Shown here one piece after another: positions 53,136-60,108 of a DNA stretch of 64,000 bases. The notes beneath the pieces were generated by a model, which saw only the letters and a program-made list of their open reading frames with translations, made no database searches and was not told the DNA's origin. A program made the translations under genes and the position numbers. The DNA comes from Acidovorax sp. SRB_14 (GTDB lineage Bacteria; Pseudomonadota; Gammaproteobacteria; Burkholderiales; Burkholderiaceae_C): the NCBI RefSeq assembly GCF_012932145.1, contig NZ_MWOK01000006.1, positions 1 through 64,000 of the forward strand, written 5' to 3'. The first letter of the stretch is position 1, and the number at the start of each line of letters is the position of its first letter.

Positions 53136-53177
53136 AATAGCGCGTGGCGCATACCCCATATGCGTTGGAAGGCTTTT
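53136..53177 (+). repeat. Dispersed intergenic hairpin repeat, copy 8
   Basis: AATAGCGCG, then CGCATA/TATGCG (53148-53164) with extra G-T pairs, loop CCCCA, then TTGGAAGGCTTTTTT. The stem differs from copy 7 at a paired position (T-A becomes A-T), consistent with compensatory change. It lies in the 219-base gap between divergent genes. Confidence 0.7.
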
Positions 53178-53250
53178 TTACCATTTTTTTGGCGCTGCGC
53201 CGGCCGGCGTTGATAAGATGCCAGCCTCCTTCTGAAACACCACCCCACCG

Positions 53251-53892
53251 ATGGACTTGCACACTTGGTTGGCCTTTTTCGCGGCGGCGTGCGTGATCGC
53301 GGTGTCGCCGGGTTCGGGCGCGGTCCTGTCCATGAGCCATGGTCTGTCGTACGGGGTGCGCCGCACGGGCGCCACCATCGCGGGCCTGCAGTTGGGGCTG
53401 CTGTTGATCTTGCTGATCGCCGGCGCGGGCGTGGGCTCGCTGCTGCTGGCGTCCGAAGTGGCGTTCAGCACCGTCAAGGTGCTCGGCGCGTGCTACCTGA
53501 TCTATGTCGGCTGGAGCCAGTGGCGCGCCAGCGGCGCCGTGGCCCTGCCGGGCAGCGCGGGCGCCGCGCCCGCCAGCCGCTGGCAACAGCGCTGCATGAC
53601 GGGGTTTCTGACCAACGCCACCAACCCCAAGGGCATCATCTTCATGGTCGCGGTGCTGCCGCAGTTCCTGACCGAGCAGCGGCCGCTGGCGCCGCAGCTG
53701 CTGATCCTCGCGGCCACCATGGTGGCCGTGGACGTCGTGGTCATGCACGGCTACGCGGCCAGCGCCAGCGCGCTGCGCCGCCTGCTGCGCAGCGCGCGCG
53801 CCGTGCGGGCGCAAAACCGGGTGTTTGGCGGCCTGCTCATGGCCGTGGGCGCCGGGCTGTTTTTTGTGCAGCGCGGCACCCGCACGGGTTGA
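53251..53892 (+). CDS. LysE/RhtB family amino-acid exporter
   Basis: 213-aa membrane protein with five or six hydrophobic segments. AACVIAVSPGSGAVLSMSHGL contains the conserved PGP-like motif of LysE, here PGSG. GACYLIYVGWSQWR and GFLTNATNPKGIIFMVAVLP are family signatures. The exported compound (homoserine, threonine, leucine or other) cannot be decided. Confidence 0.9.
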   Translation: MDLHTWLAFFAAACVIAVSPGSGAVLSMSHGLSYGVRRTGATIAGLQLGLLLILLIAGAGVGSLLLASEVAFSTVKVLGACYLIYVGWSQWRASGAVALPGSAGAAPASRWQQRCMTGFLTNATNPKGIIFMVAVLPQFLTEQRPLAPQLLILAATMVAVDVVVMHGYAASASALRRLLRSARAVRAQNRVFGGLLMAVGAGLFFVQRGTRTG

Positions 53893-53904
53893 GCGCCCGG
53901 CATT

Positions 53905-53923
53905 AGCTATTGTTTCAATAGCT
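53905..53923 (+). terminator. AGCTATTG hairpin after the LysE gene
   Basis: AGCTATTG-TTT-CAATAGCT, eight perfect pairs with a 3-base loop, followed by TAAAA; 12 bases after the stop. It resembles the outer mini-stem of the dispersed repeat family. It lacks a good T-tract. Confidence 0.45.
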
Positions 53924-54021
53924 TAAAACGTCCTGGGGACGGGCGTTGATGGCGTTTTTGCCATGAAAACGGGCCTGCCCGCGGCAAGCGGGCGGGCCCA
54001 TGCACTTCCAAGGAGGCCACG

Positions 54022-54993
54022 ATGGCTTGGATGGACAGCCCCGAGGAACTGGCACCTGCCGCGGTGCCCACCGCAGAAGCGCACGGGCCGCACGCCGACC
54101 TGGCCGCCGGCCTGCTGGCCACGCCGGCCACGGCCTCGCCCAAGTACTTTTATGACGCGCGGGGTTCGGCGCTGTTCGAGCAGATCACGCGCCTGCCCGA
54201 GTACTACCCCACGCGCACCGAGCAGCACATCCTGTCCACCCACGCCGTGGCGTTGGCAGGCGAGATCGCCCCCGGCGCCACCGTGATCGAATGGGGCGCA
54301 GGCAACTGCGACAAGGCGCGCCAGCTGTGCAGCCTGCTGGCGCCGGCCCGCTTCGTCGCGCTGGACATCTCGGTGGAGTGCCTCCGCGAGGGCGCGCGCC
54401 GCCTGCAGGCTGCCTGCCCGGCGGTGCAGGTGAGCGCGCTGGCGGCCGACCTGACGGCCGAGCTGGCGCTGCCAGCCGACGTGCCGTGCGAGCGGCGCGT
54501 GGTGTTCTATCCCGGGTCGTCGATCGGCAACTTCGACCCGCCGCAGGCGCTCGACCTGCTGCGGCGCATGCGGCGGCTGCTCGGCCGCGACGGCGCACTG
54601 CTGCTCGGCGTGGACCTGCTCAAGCCGGTGCCCGTGCTGGAAGCCGCCTACAACGATGCCGCGGGCGTCACCGCGGCGTTCAACCGCAACCTGCTGCGCC
54701 ACGCCAACCGCCTGCTCGGCAGCGATTTTGCCGAGCGCGACTGGGAGCACCACGCGTTCTTCAACGCCGCGCACGGGCGCATCGAGATGCACCTGCGGGC
54801 GCTGCGCGATCTGGTCGTGCGCTGGCCCGGGCACGCGCGCGCCTTCCGCCGGGGCGAGTCGATTCACACCGAAAACAGCCACAAGTACAGCCTCGGCGGC
54901 ATCACCGACCTGCTGGCGCGCGCCGGCTTTTCGCAGGCGCAGCCGTGGATCGACGCGCAGGGCTGGTACGCCGTGCTGTTGGCGCGGCCTTGA
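54022..54993 (+). CDS. egtD: L-histidine N-alpha-methyltransferase (ergothioneine synthesis)
   Basis: 323-aa SAM-dependent enzyme that trimethylates histidine to hercynine. SPKYFYDARGSALFEQITRLPEYYPTRTE (read in segments from about residue 39) is the EgtD N-terminal hallmark. VIEWGAGNCDKAR is the SAM-binding motif, and FYPGSSIGNFDP and IHTENSHKYS line the substrate site. AAGGAGG precedes the ATG. Followed 14 bases later by egtB. Confidence 0.94.
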   Translation: MAWMDSPEELAPAAVPTAEAHGPHADLAAGLLATPATASPKYFYDARGSALFEQITRLPEYYPTRTEQHILSTHAVALAGEIAPGATVIEWGAGNCDKARQLCSLLAPARFVALDISVECLREGARRLQAACPAVQVSALAADLTAELALPADVPCERRVVFYPGSSIGNFDPPQALDLLRRMRRLLGRDGALLLGVDLLKPVPVLEAAYNDAAGVTAAFNRNLLRHANRLLGSDFAERDWEHHAFFNAAHGRIEMHLRALRDLVVRWPGHARAFRRGESIHTENSHKYSLGGITDLLARAGFSQAQPWIDAQGWYAVLLARP

Positions 54994-55007
54994 AGCGGGA
55001 GCCGCGC

Positions 55008-56258
55008 GTGTCTGCCCCTACCGCCATGGCCGCGATGCCCTCGGAACACGACTACCGCGCCGTGCGCGCGCGCACGCTCTCGTTGGCCGCGCCGCTGTCG
55101 GCCGAGGACTGCTGCGTGCAATCGATGCCCGACGCCAGCCCCGCCAAATGGCACCTGGCGCACACCGCCTGGTTCTTCGAGACCTTTGTGCTCGAAGCCT
55201 GCGAACCGGGCTTCCAGCCGTTCGACAGTGCGTTCCGCGTGCTGTTCAATTCGTATTACCAGGCCGTGGGCGCGCGCCACCCGCGCCCACAGCGCGGCCT
55301 GCTCACGCGCCCCAGCCTGGCGCGCGTGCTCGAGTACCGTGCCGACGTGGACCGGCGCATGGGCGCGGTGCTTGCGAGCGGGCAGACACAAGAGCTGGCT
55401 GGTGTCGTGGCGCTGGGCCTGCACCACGAGCAGCAGCACCAGGAGCTGCTGCTGACCGACATCAAGCACCTGCTCTGGTGCAACCCTTTGAACCCGGCCT
55501 ACGCAGGCGCGCCGCGGCCCGTGGCAGCGCCGGCGCCGCTCGCGTGGCACCCGTTCCCCGGCGGGGTGGTGGAGATCGGCCACAGCGGCAGCGGCTTTTG
55601 CTACGACAACGAACTGCCGCGCCACTGTGTCTACCTCGCGCCGTATGCGCTGGCCTCGCGCCTGGTGACGAATGGGGAATACGCCGCCTTCATCGCGGCC
55701 GGCGGCTACGCCGACCCGGCCTGGTGGCTGTCGGAAGGCTGGGACTGGCGCGCGGCCGAGGGTCTGGCGCACCCGCGCTATTGGCACGACAGCGGGGCCG
55801 GCGGCTGGCACGAGTTCACGCTGGGCGGCCTGTGCGCGCTCGATGCCAACGCGCCGGTGGTGCATGTGACGTACTACGAGGCCGACGCCTTTGCGCGCTG
55901 GAGCGGCGCGCGCCTGCCGACCGAGGCGGAATGGGAGCACGCGGCCGCTGCGCTGCCGGTGCAAGGCCCGTTTGCCGATGCCGGCCGGCTGCACCCGGGC
56001 GGCGCCGGCGCAGGCCTCTCGCAGATATGGGGTGAGGCCTGGCAATGGACGGCGACCAGCTATGGCCCCTACCCCGGCTTCCAGGCGGGGCCGGGCGCGA
56101 TTGGCGAATACAACGGCAAATTCATGGTCAACCAGTACGTGCTGCGCGGGGGCTCGTGCGCCACGCCGGCCGGCCATGTGCGTGCCAGCTACCGCAATTT
56201 CTTTCCGACCACGGCGTTCTGGCAGTTCTCGGGCATCCGGCTGGCGCGCAGCGTGTGA
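55008..56258 (+). CDS. egtB: Ergothioneine biosynthesis sulfoxide synthase EgtB
   Basis: 416-aa iron enzyme joining hercynine to a thiol donor with O2. The N-terminal DinB_2 domain has His49/His52 (WHLAHTAW) and the iron motif HEQQHQE. The C-terminal FGE-sulfatase-like domain has LPTEAEWEHAA, WGEAWQWT and VLRGGSCATP. I prefer GTG 55008, which has GGGAG 8 bases upstream; ATG 55026 is the alternative. Upstream in-frame sequence is a shadow of egtD. No egtC or egtE is nearby, so the last steps need other genes. Confidence 0.92.
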   Translation: MSAPTAMAAMPSEHDYRAVRARTLSLAAPLSAEDCCVQSMPDASPAKWHLAHTAWFFETFVLEACEPGFQPFDSAFRVLFNSYYQAVGARHPRPQRGLLTRPSLARVLEYRADVDRRMGAVLASGQTQELAGVVALGLHHEQQHQELLLTDIKHLLWCNPLNPAYAGAPRPVAAPAPLAWHPFPGGVVEIGHSGSGFCYDNELPRHCVYLAPYALASRLVTNGEYAAFIAAGGYADPAWWLSEGWDWRAAEGLAHPRYWHDSGAGGWHEFTLGGLCALDANAPVVHVTYYEADAFARWSGARLPTEAEWEHAAAALPVQGPFADAGRLHPGGAGAGLSQIWGEAWQWTATSYGPYPGFQAGPGAIGEYNGKFMVNQYVLRGGSCATPAGHVRASYRNFFPTTAFWQFSGIRLARSV

Positions 56259-56328
56259 GTGCGGGCGGTTCATACGGCCTGTCCCGTGCTCGACAGCGGG
56301 CCGCGCGCGGCGGGTTAGAGTGGCGGGC

Positions 56329-56784
56329 ATGAGAATCTTTCCCACTTTGCAAGACTTGGCCGCCTGTGTTGGCCAGAACGTCGCGGTCAGCGACTGGACC
56401 ACCATCACGCAGGAGCAGGTCAACCTGTTTGCGCAGGCCACAGGTGACCACCAGTGGATCCATGTCGATGTGGAGCGTGCGCGCAACGGACCCTTCAAGG
56501 CGCCGATCGCCCACGGCTACCTGACGCTGTCGCTGCTGCCGCAGTTCTTCGCCTCGGCCTTGCGCGTCGAGCAGACCGGCATGGGTGTGAACTACGGGCT
56601 CAACAAGGTGCGCTTCACGGCGCCCGTGCCCGTGGGCAGTCGCCTGCGCGCGCACCTGCGTTTAGTGGAGTGCCAGCCCGTCGAGGGCAACGGCATGCAG
56701 ATGGCCTGGGATGTGAGCGTCGAGCGCGAGGGCACCGACAAGCCCGTCTGTGTGGCGCAGTCGCTGGCGCGCTACTACCCCTGA
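56329..56784 (+). CDS. MaoC-family dehydratase
   Basis: 151-aa hotdog-fold hydratase. Catalytic motif region ATGDHQWIHVDVERA supplies the Asp-His pair, and PIAHGYLTLSLLP is a family hallmark. NYGLNKVRF follows. It probably hydrates an enoyl-CoA with R stereospecificity (PhaJ-like). It is 70 bases after egtB on the same strand and not obviously linked to ergothioneine. The substrate is undefined. Confidence 0.9.
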   Translation: MRIFPTLQDLAACVGQNVAVSDWTTITQEQVNLFAQATGDHQWIHVDVERARNGPFKAPIAHGYLTLSLLPQFFASALRVEQTGMGVNYGLNKVRFTAPVPVGSRLRAHLRLVECQPVEGNGMQMAWDVSVEREGTDKPVCVAQSLARYYP

Positions 56785-56808
56785 CCCTGCTGTAGCCTTC
56801 TGCCCTCT

Positions 56809-57132
56809 TTATTGATCGCCGTTGACGATGGTGCCTGCCCGTTCGGCGGCCATGCCTTCGCTGCGCACGGCGTCGCGCGTCAGGGTGTTGGGTGGGCCAG
56901 CCAGCGGGGCACGGTCCTGATCCCACTCGCCGTAGCGCGGCAGGGTGCCGGCCCTGCGCGCTTCCATGAGGTCGGCGACGACGGCTTCGCGCGTCAAGCT
57001 ACTGCCAGCCATGGTCTGGGTGTAGTCGGGGTACTGTTCGCCGTAGGTGCCAGAAGTGTCGTGCGGCGCGGCATGGGCGCCGGCTGCGGCCAGTGAAAGG
57101 GCGGCGGCAGCGAAAATCAGGTGCGTTTTCAT
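56809..57132 (-). CDS. DUF4148 family secreted protein
   Basis: 107-aa protein with a signal peptide (TLIFAAAALSLAAAGAHA-like, cleaved after AHA). Two related units follow: SSLTREAVVADLMEARRAG (about 44-62) and NTLTRDAVRSEGMAAERAG (about 82-100). This is the repeated LTRxxV...A..AG pattern of DUF4148, abundant in Burkholderiales and probably periplasmic. The function is unknown. Upstream lies an AT-rich gap with an inverted repeat. Confidence 0.88.
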   Translation of the reverse strand: MKTHLIFAAAALSLAAAGAHAAPHDTSGTYGEQYPDYTQTMAGSSLTREAVVADLMEARRAGTLPRYGEWDQDRAPLAGPPNTLTRDAVRSEGMAAERAGTIVNGDQ

Positions 57133-57487
57133 GGTGTTGTTCCTTCTAGTGTGTTGAACATCCATGCGCCCAAGAAATGTGGATCGCCTGTGCCTTGAGC
57201 GCTTTTCGGTGAAGCTTCTGTTTCCGAAGTCCGTCATCGACCAAGCCACTGTAGGCAGGGAAAACCCGAGTAAATACCCCAAATTACGCAACAAGTAATT
57301 CCACAATGTCAGTAAATGACGGATTGGGTATCATTTTTGTTGCGAAAATGTGATTCAGAGGCCCATCGCGCAGGTGCCCTGGCCTGAGGTGGCTCGCACC
57401 GCAGAGGCAGCCTGCAGGACTGTGCCACCCGGCGAAATGGATCGTTCGAGGCTGCACTTTGCGGCATTGCAGCCAGCCGCAGGCCGC
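57133..57487. other. 355-base gap upstream of the DUF4148 gene
   Basis: No credible gene. The stretch 57230-57360 is noticeably more AT-rich than its surroundings and includes an inverted repeat, AATTAC-N7-GTAATT (57282-57300). It probably holds the DUF4148 promoter (minus strand) and the trmL 3' end region. Confidence 0.5.
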
Positions 57488-57973
57488 TCAGGCTTGCGAA
57501 CGCGCGGGCACGGTGCCAAAGCCGTTCTGGCGCCAGGCCTCGAACACGGCCACCGCCACGGCATTGGACAGGTTCAGGCTGCGTTGGCCCTCCCGCATGG
57601 GCAGGCGCAGGCGTTGCGCAGGTGCAAAGGTTTCGCGCAGCTCCGGCGGGACGCCACGGGTTTCCGCGCCAAACACCAGCCAGTCGCCGGGTTCGAAGCG
57701 GCTTTCGTAGGCGGTCTGGGTGCCGTGCGTGGTGAAGACATACATGCGCAGCGGATCGGGCTGCATGGTGCGCAAAAAGGAAGTCCAGCCCGGGTGGCGC
57801 CGCACGTTTGCGTATTCGTGGTAATCGAGCCCGGCGCGCCGCATCAGCCGGTCTTCCATGGAAAACCCCAGCGGCTCGATCAAGTGCAGCGCGCAGCCGG
57901 TGTTGGCCGCCAGCCGGATCACGTTGCCCGTATTGGGAGGGATTTCAGGCTCGACCAGAACAATATTGAACAT
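57488..57973 (-). CDS. trmL: tRNA (cytidine(34)-2'-O)-methyltransferase
   Basis: 161-aa SPOUT (knotted) methyltransferase modifying the wobble base of certain tRNA-Leu. EIPPNTGNVIRLAANTG near the start, VFGAETRGVP, and the knot RSLNLSNAVAVAVFEAWRQ are all diagnostic. ATG 57973 gives MFNIVLVEPEIPPNTG. comF lies 55 bases upstream on the same strand. Confidence 0.94.
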   Translation of the reverse strand: MFNIVLVEPEIPPNTGNVIRLAANTGCALHLIEPLGFSMEDRLMRRAGLDYHEYANVRRHPGWTSFLRTMQPDPLRMYVFTTHGTQTAYESRFEPGDWLVFGAETRGVPPELRETFAPAQRLRLPMREGQRSLNLSNAVAVAVFEAWRQNGFGTVPARSQA

Positions 57974-58028
57974 GTGCGTATTGTCGTGCCGGCCGGGCGC
58001 GGCCTGGCGCTGCGGGTGTCGGTGCGCG

Positions 58029-58754
58029 TCAATCGCGCCGCTCAGTGCGTGCCACCACCAAACCCGTGATGTGCGCCGCACCTGCCTGGCGCAGCGCCAG
58101 CGCCGCCGCGTGCAGTGTGGCGCCCGTGGTCATCACGTCGTCGACCAGCAGCACCCGTGTGCCTTGCAGCTGGCGCGCACGCAGGGGTTCAACGGCAAAG
58201 GCGCCGCGCAGGTTGCGCAGGCGCTGGGCGCGCGTCAAATGGCTCTGGGCCTCGGTATCGTGGGTGCGCAGCAGCAGCGCGGCGTCGGTCTTGGCGGGCG
58301 CCAGCAGGCGCGCCAGCAAAAGCGCCTGGTTGAATCCGCGGGTGCGCAGGCGCGCGTGCGACAGCGGTATGGGCAGCACCAGGTCGGCGGCTTCCAAGGC
58401 GGGCTCTGCCCATGGCGTGCTGCGCACCAGCGTGGCGAGGGCCCCCGCCCAGCCGGGATCGCCCCGGAACTTGAATTCGCCCAGTGCCCCGGTCCAGGGG
58501 TAGGCGTATTCGACCGCAGCAATGCACGCGTCCAGCGGTGGCGGCTCGCGCAGGCAGGCGCCGCAACGCTGCACGGGGGCTGCCAGCAAGCCGGCGCAGC
58601 GGTCGCAGCGCCGCCGGGGTGGCGCAAAGCGCGCGGCGCAGGCGTCGCACACGCGCTGCGCCGGCCACGCGCGGCACACCGCGCACTGGCTGGGGAGGTG
58701 CTCGCCCAGCTTGCGCCACTGCGTGGATATCCTTGATGCCATCCGGCTGAACAT
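58029..58754 (-). CDS. comF: ComF-family phosphoribosyltransferase-like protein
   Basis: 241-aa protein. The N-terminal zinc-ribbon region holds four CxxC pairs (CAVC, CDAC, CDRC, CGAC). The C-terminal PRTase domain has the PRPP loop VLLVDDVMTTGAT. ComF is linked to DNA uptake and to replication-stress roles in various bacteria. A TTG at 58766 would add four residues (LDTI before Met). Divergent from bioC, with 63 bases between. Confidence 0.92.
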   Translation of the reverse strand: MFSRMASRISTQWRKLGEHLPSQCAVCRAWPAQRVCDACAARFAPPRRRCDRCAGLLAAPVQRCGACLREPPPLDACIAAVEYAYPWTGALGEFKFRGDPGWAGALATLVRSTPWAEPALEAADLVLPIPLSHARLRTRGFNQALLLARLLAPAKTDAALLLRTHDTEAQSHLTRAQRLRNLRGAFAVEPLRARQLQGTRVLLVDDVMTTGATLHAAALALRQAGAAHITGLVVARTERRD

Positions 58755-58817
58755 GATGGTGTCCAATATAAGCGCGCCCCGCGTCGTTTCCCTTTACCGA
58801 TATTCCATCTTCCATCC

Positions 58818-59717
58818 ATGCAGCCAGAGCGTCCTCCTACGATCGATCCCATTGCCGCTGCGCGCTGGCATGCTGCCGCGCCAGCGGCGTCGCCTTGGTT
58901 GCACGAAGAGGTGGCCCGGCGCATGGAAGGCCGCTTGCAGTGGATCCGCGAGGCGCCCTCGGCCTGGTGCCACTGGGATGCCGTGCGCGGCGGCTTGCAG
59001 GCCCATGCGCTGGTGCGCCAGCGCTACCCGCAGGCGCAGTGCTTCGTGGCCGAGACCGCGCCTTCTCGCCAACCGCAGGCGGCGAAGGCACTGGCGGCAC
59101 CCTGGTGGAGTGCCGCGCGCTGGAAGGACGGGGCCACGCGCTTTGAACTGCCGCCCGAGGGGGGCGTGCAGATGCTTTGGGCCAACATGGCGCTGCACAT
59201 GGCGCCGGACCCGCAGGCGCTGATGGCGCAGTGGCACCGCGCGCTCGCAGTGAACGGCTACCTGATGTTTTCCTGCCTGGGCCCGGACACCGTGCGCGAA
59301 CTGCATGCGATGTATGCGCAGCTGGGCTGGCCGGTGCCTGGCCATGCATTCACCGACATGCACGATTGGGGCGACATGCTGGTGCAGGCGGGGTTCGCCG
59401 AGCCGGTCATGGACATGGAGCGCATCACCCTGACCTTTGCCAGCGCGCCGCGCCTGCTCGAGGAGTTGCGTGGACTCGGCGCCAACCTGCATCCACAGCG
59501 TTTCGGGGGGCTGCGCGGGCGAGACTGGCATGCGCGCCTGCAGCAAGAACTGGCGCAGCATCTGGCCGACCCGCGCCAGGACGGGCAACTGGCGCTGACG
59601 TTCGAAATCGTCTATGGCCACGCCTTCAAGCCGGCACGGCGCGTGCCGGTGAACCCCCACACTGCCGTGTCCTTGCAAGACATGCGGGCCATGCTGCGCG
59701 GTGCGGGGCAGAAATAG
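58818..59717 (+). CDS. bioC: Putative malonyl-ACP O-methyltransferase BioC, atypical SAM motif
   Basis: 299-aa methyltransferase-fold protein placed divergent to comF, as bioC often is in this group. The C-terminal half matches BioC: LWANMALHMAPDPQALMAQWHRAL, LMFSCLGPDTVRELH and HAFTDMHDWGDMLVQAGF. The usual glycine-rich SAM motif is absent. That position instead reads WCHWDAVRGGLQAHAL, followed by VAE, so either binding is rearranged or activity differs. BioC would start pimeloyl synthesis for biotin. No other bio genes are in the window. Confidence 0.7.
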   Translation: MQPERPPTIDPIAAARWHAAAPAASPWLHEEVARRMEGRLQWIREAPSAWCHWDAVRGGLQAHALVRQRYPQAQCFVAETAPSRQPQAAKALAAPWWSAARWKDGATRFELPPEGGVQMLWANMALHMAPDPQALMAQWHRALAVNGYLMFSCLGPDTVRELHAMYAQLGWPVPGHAFTDMHDWGDMLVQAGFAEPVMDMERITLTFASAPRLLEELRGLGANLHPQRFGGLRGRDWHARLQQELAQHLADPRQDGQLALTFEIVYGHAFKPARRVPVNPHTAVSLQDMRAMLRGAGQK

Positions 59718-59745
59718 CCGATTTTCTGCCGAATTCACGGTGCTG

Positions 59746-59817
59746 TGTCAATGACTTGGCGCAAGCATTGCGCCCTTGCTGCGAACGCACTTTCAATGTC
59801 AATGACCTGGGACAAGC
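59746..59817 (+). repeat. Two 21-base direct repeats upstream of ctaC
   Basis: TGTCAATGACTTGGCGCAAGC (in two parts, 59746-59766) and TGTCAATGACCTGGGACAAGC (59797-59817) match at 18 of 21 positions and start 51 bases apart. They lie just upstream of the TACAAT at 59823, where an activator or repressor would bind. Confidence 0.6.
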
Positions 59818-59822
59818 CGCGC

Positions 59823-59828
59823 TACAAT
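59823..59828 (+). promoter_or_regulatory. Candidate -10 element for the cta operon
   Basis: TACAAT, 6 bases after the second direct repeat and about 280 bases before the ctaC ATG. If it is used, the leader is long and contains a terminator-like hairpin. Confidence 0.4.
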
Positions 59829-59936
59829 CGCCGGCGTTGCAAGCCAGGGTCACGCACTGTTACGCAATGCATGTGCCCTGCACTGTATGAGACGCCATTC
59901 CTCCAGCGCACTGATGGTTTTCAGGGGTGTTCATGG

Positions 59937-59967
59937 CGACAGGTCCGGTTTAAGGTCCTGTCGTTTT
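59937..59967 (+). terminator. Terminator-like hairpin inside the ctaC leader
   Basis: CGACAGG pairs with CCTGTCG (59937-59963). Two further C-G pairs follow a T-T mismatch, the loop has 7 bases, and TTTT comes straight after. It sits about 145 bases before ctaC. This suggests conditional termination, or an end for bioC transcripts. Confidence 0.6.
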
Positions 59968-60108
59968 GGGCATGCGCGTCCGTAACTGCAAAGATTTTTG
60001 AGTGAAGTGTGTGCCAGCGGCTGGTCCGCCGGTGGTGGGGCGGCATTGCGATCTGTTTCCCAGGCAGGCGTGGCAAGGTTATTTGAGGCTTAGAAGTAAG
60101 TGAGAACT

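Noticed and set aside
51157-53814. Antiporter ORF extended to 885 aa across the LysE gene
   Set aside because: The extra N-terminus is antisense to the LysE gene and low-complexity. ATG 53031 begins the first membrane helix.
54291-56258. Possible EgtD-EgtB fusion or 655-aa EgtB
   Set aside because: Upstream residues are egtD in a different frame, and egtD has its own stop at 54993. GTG 55008 with a Shine-Dalgarno sequence explains EgtB.
57350-58069. Plus-strand ORF (239 aa) opposite trmL
   Set aside because: trmL on the minus strand has full SPOUT motifs; this ORF is its shadow.
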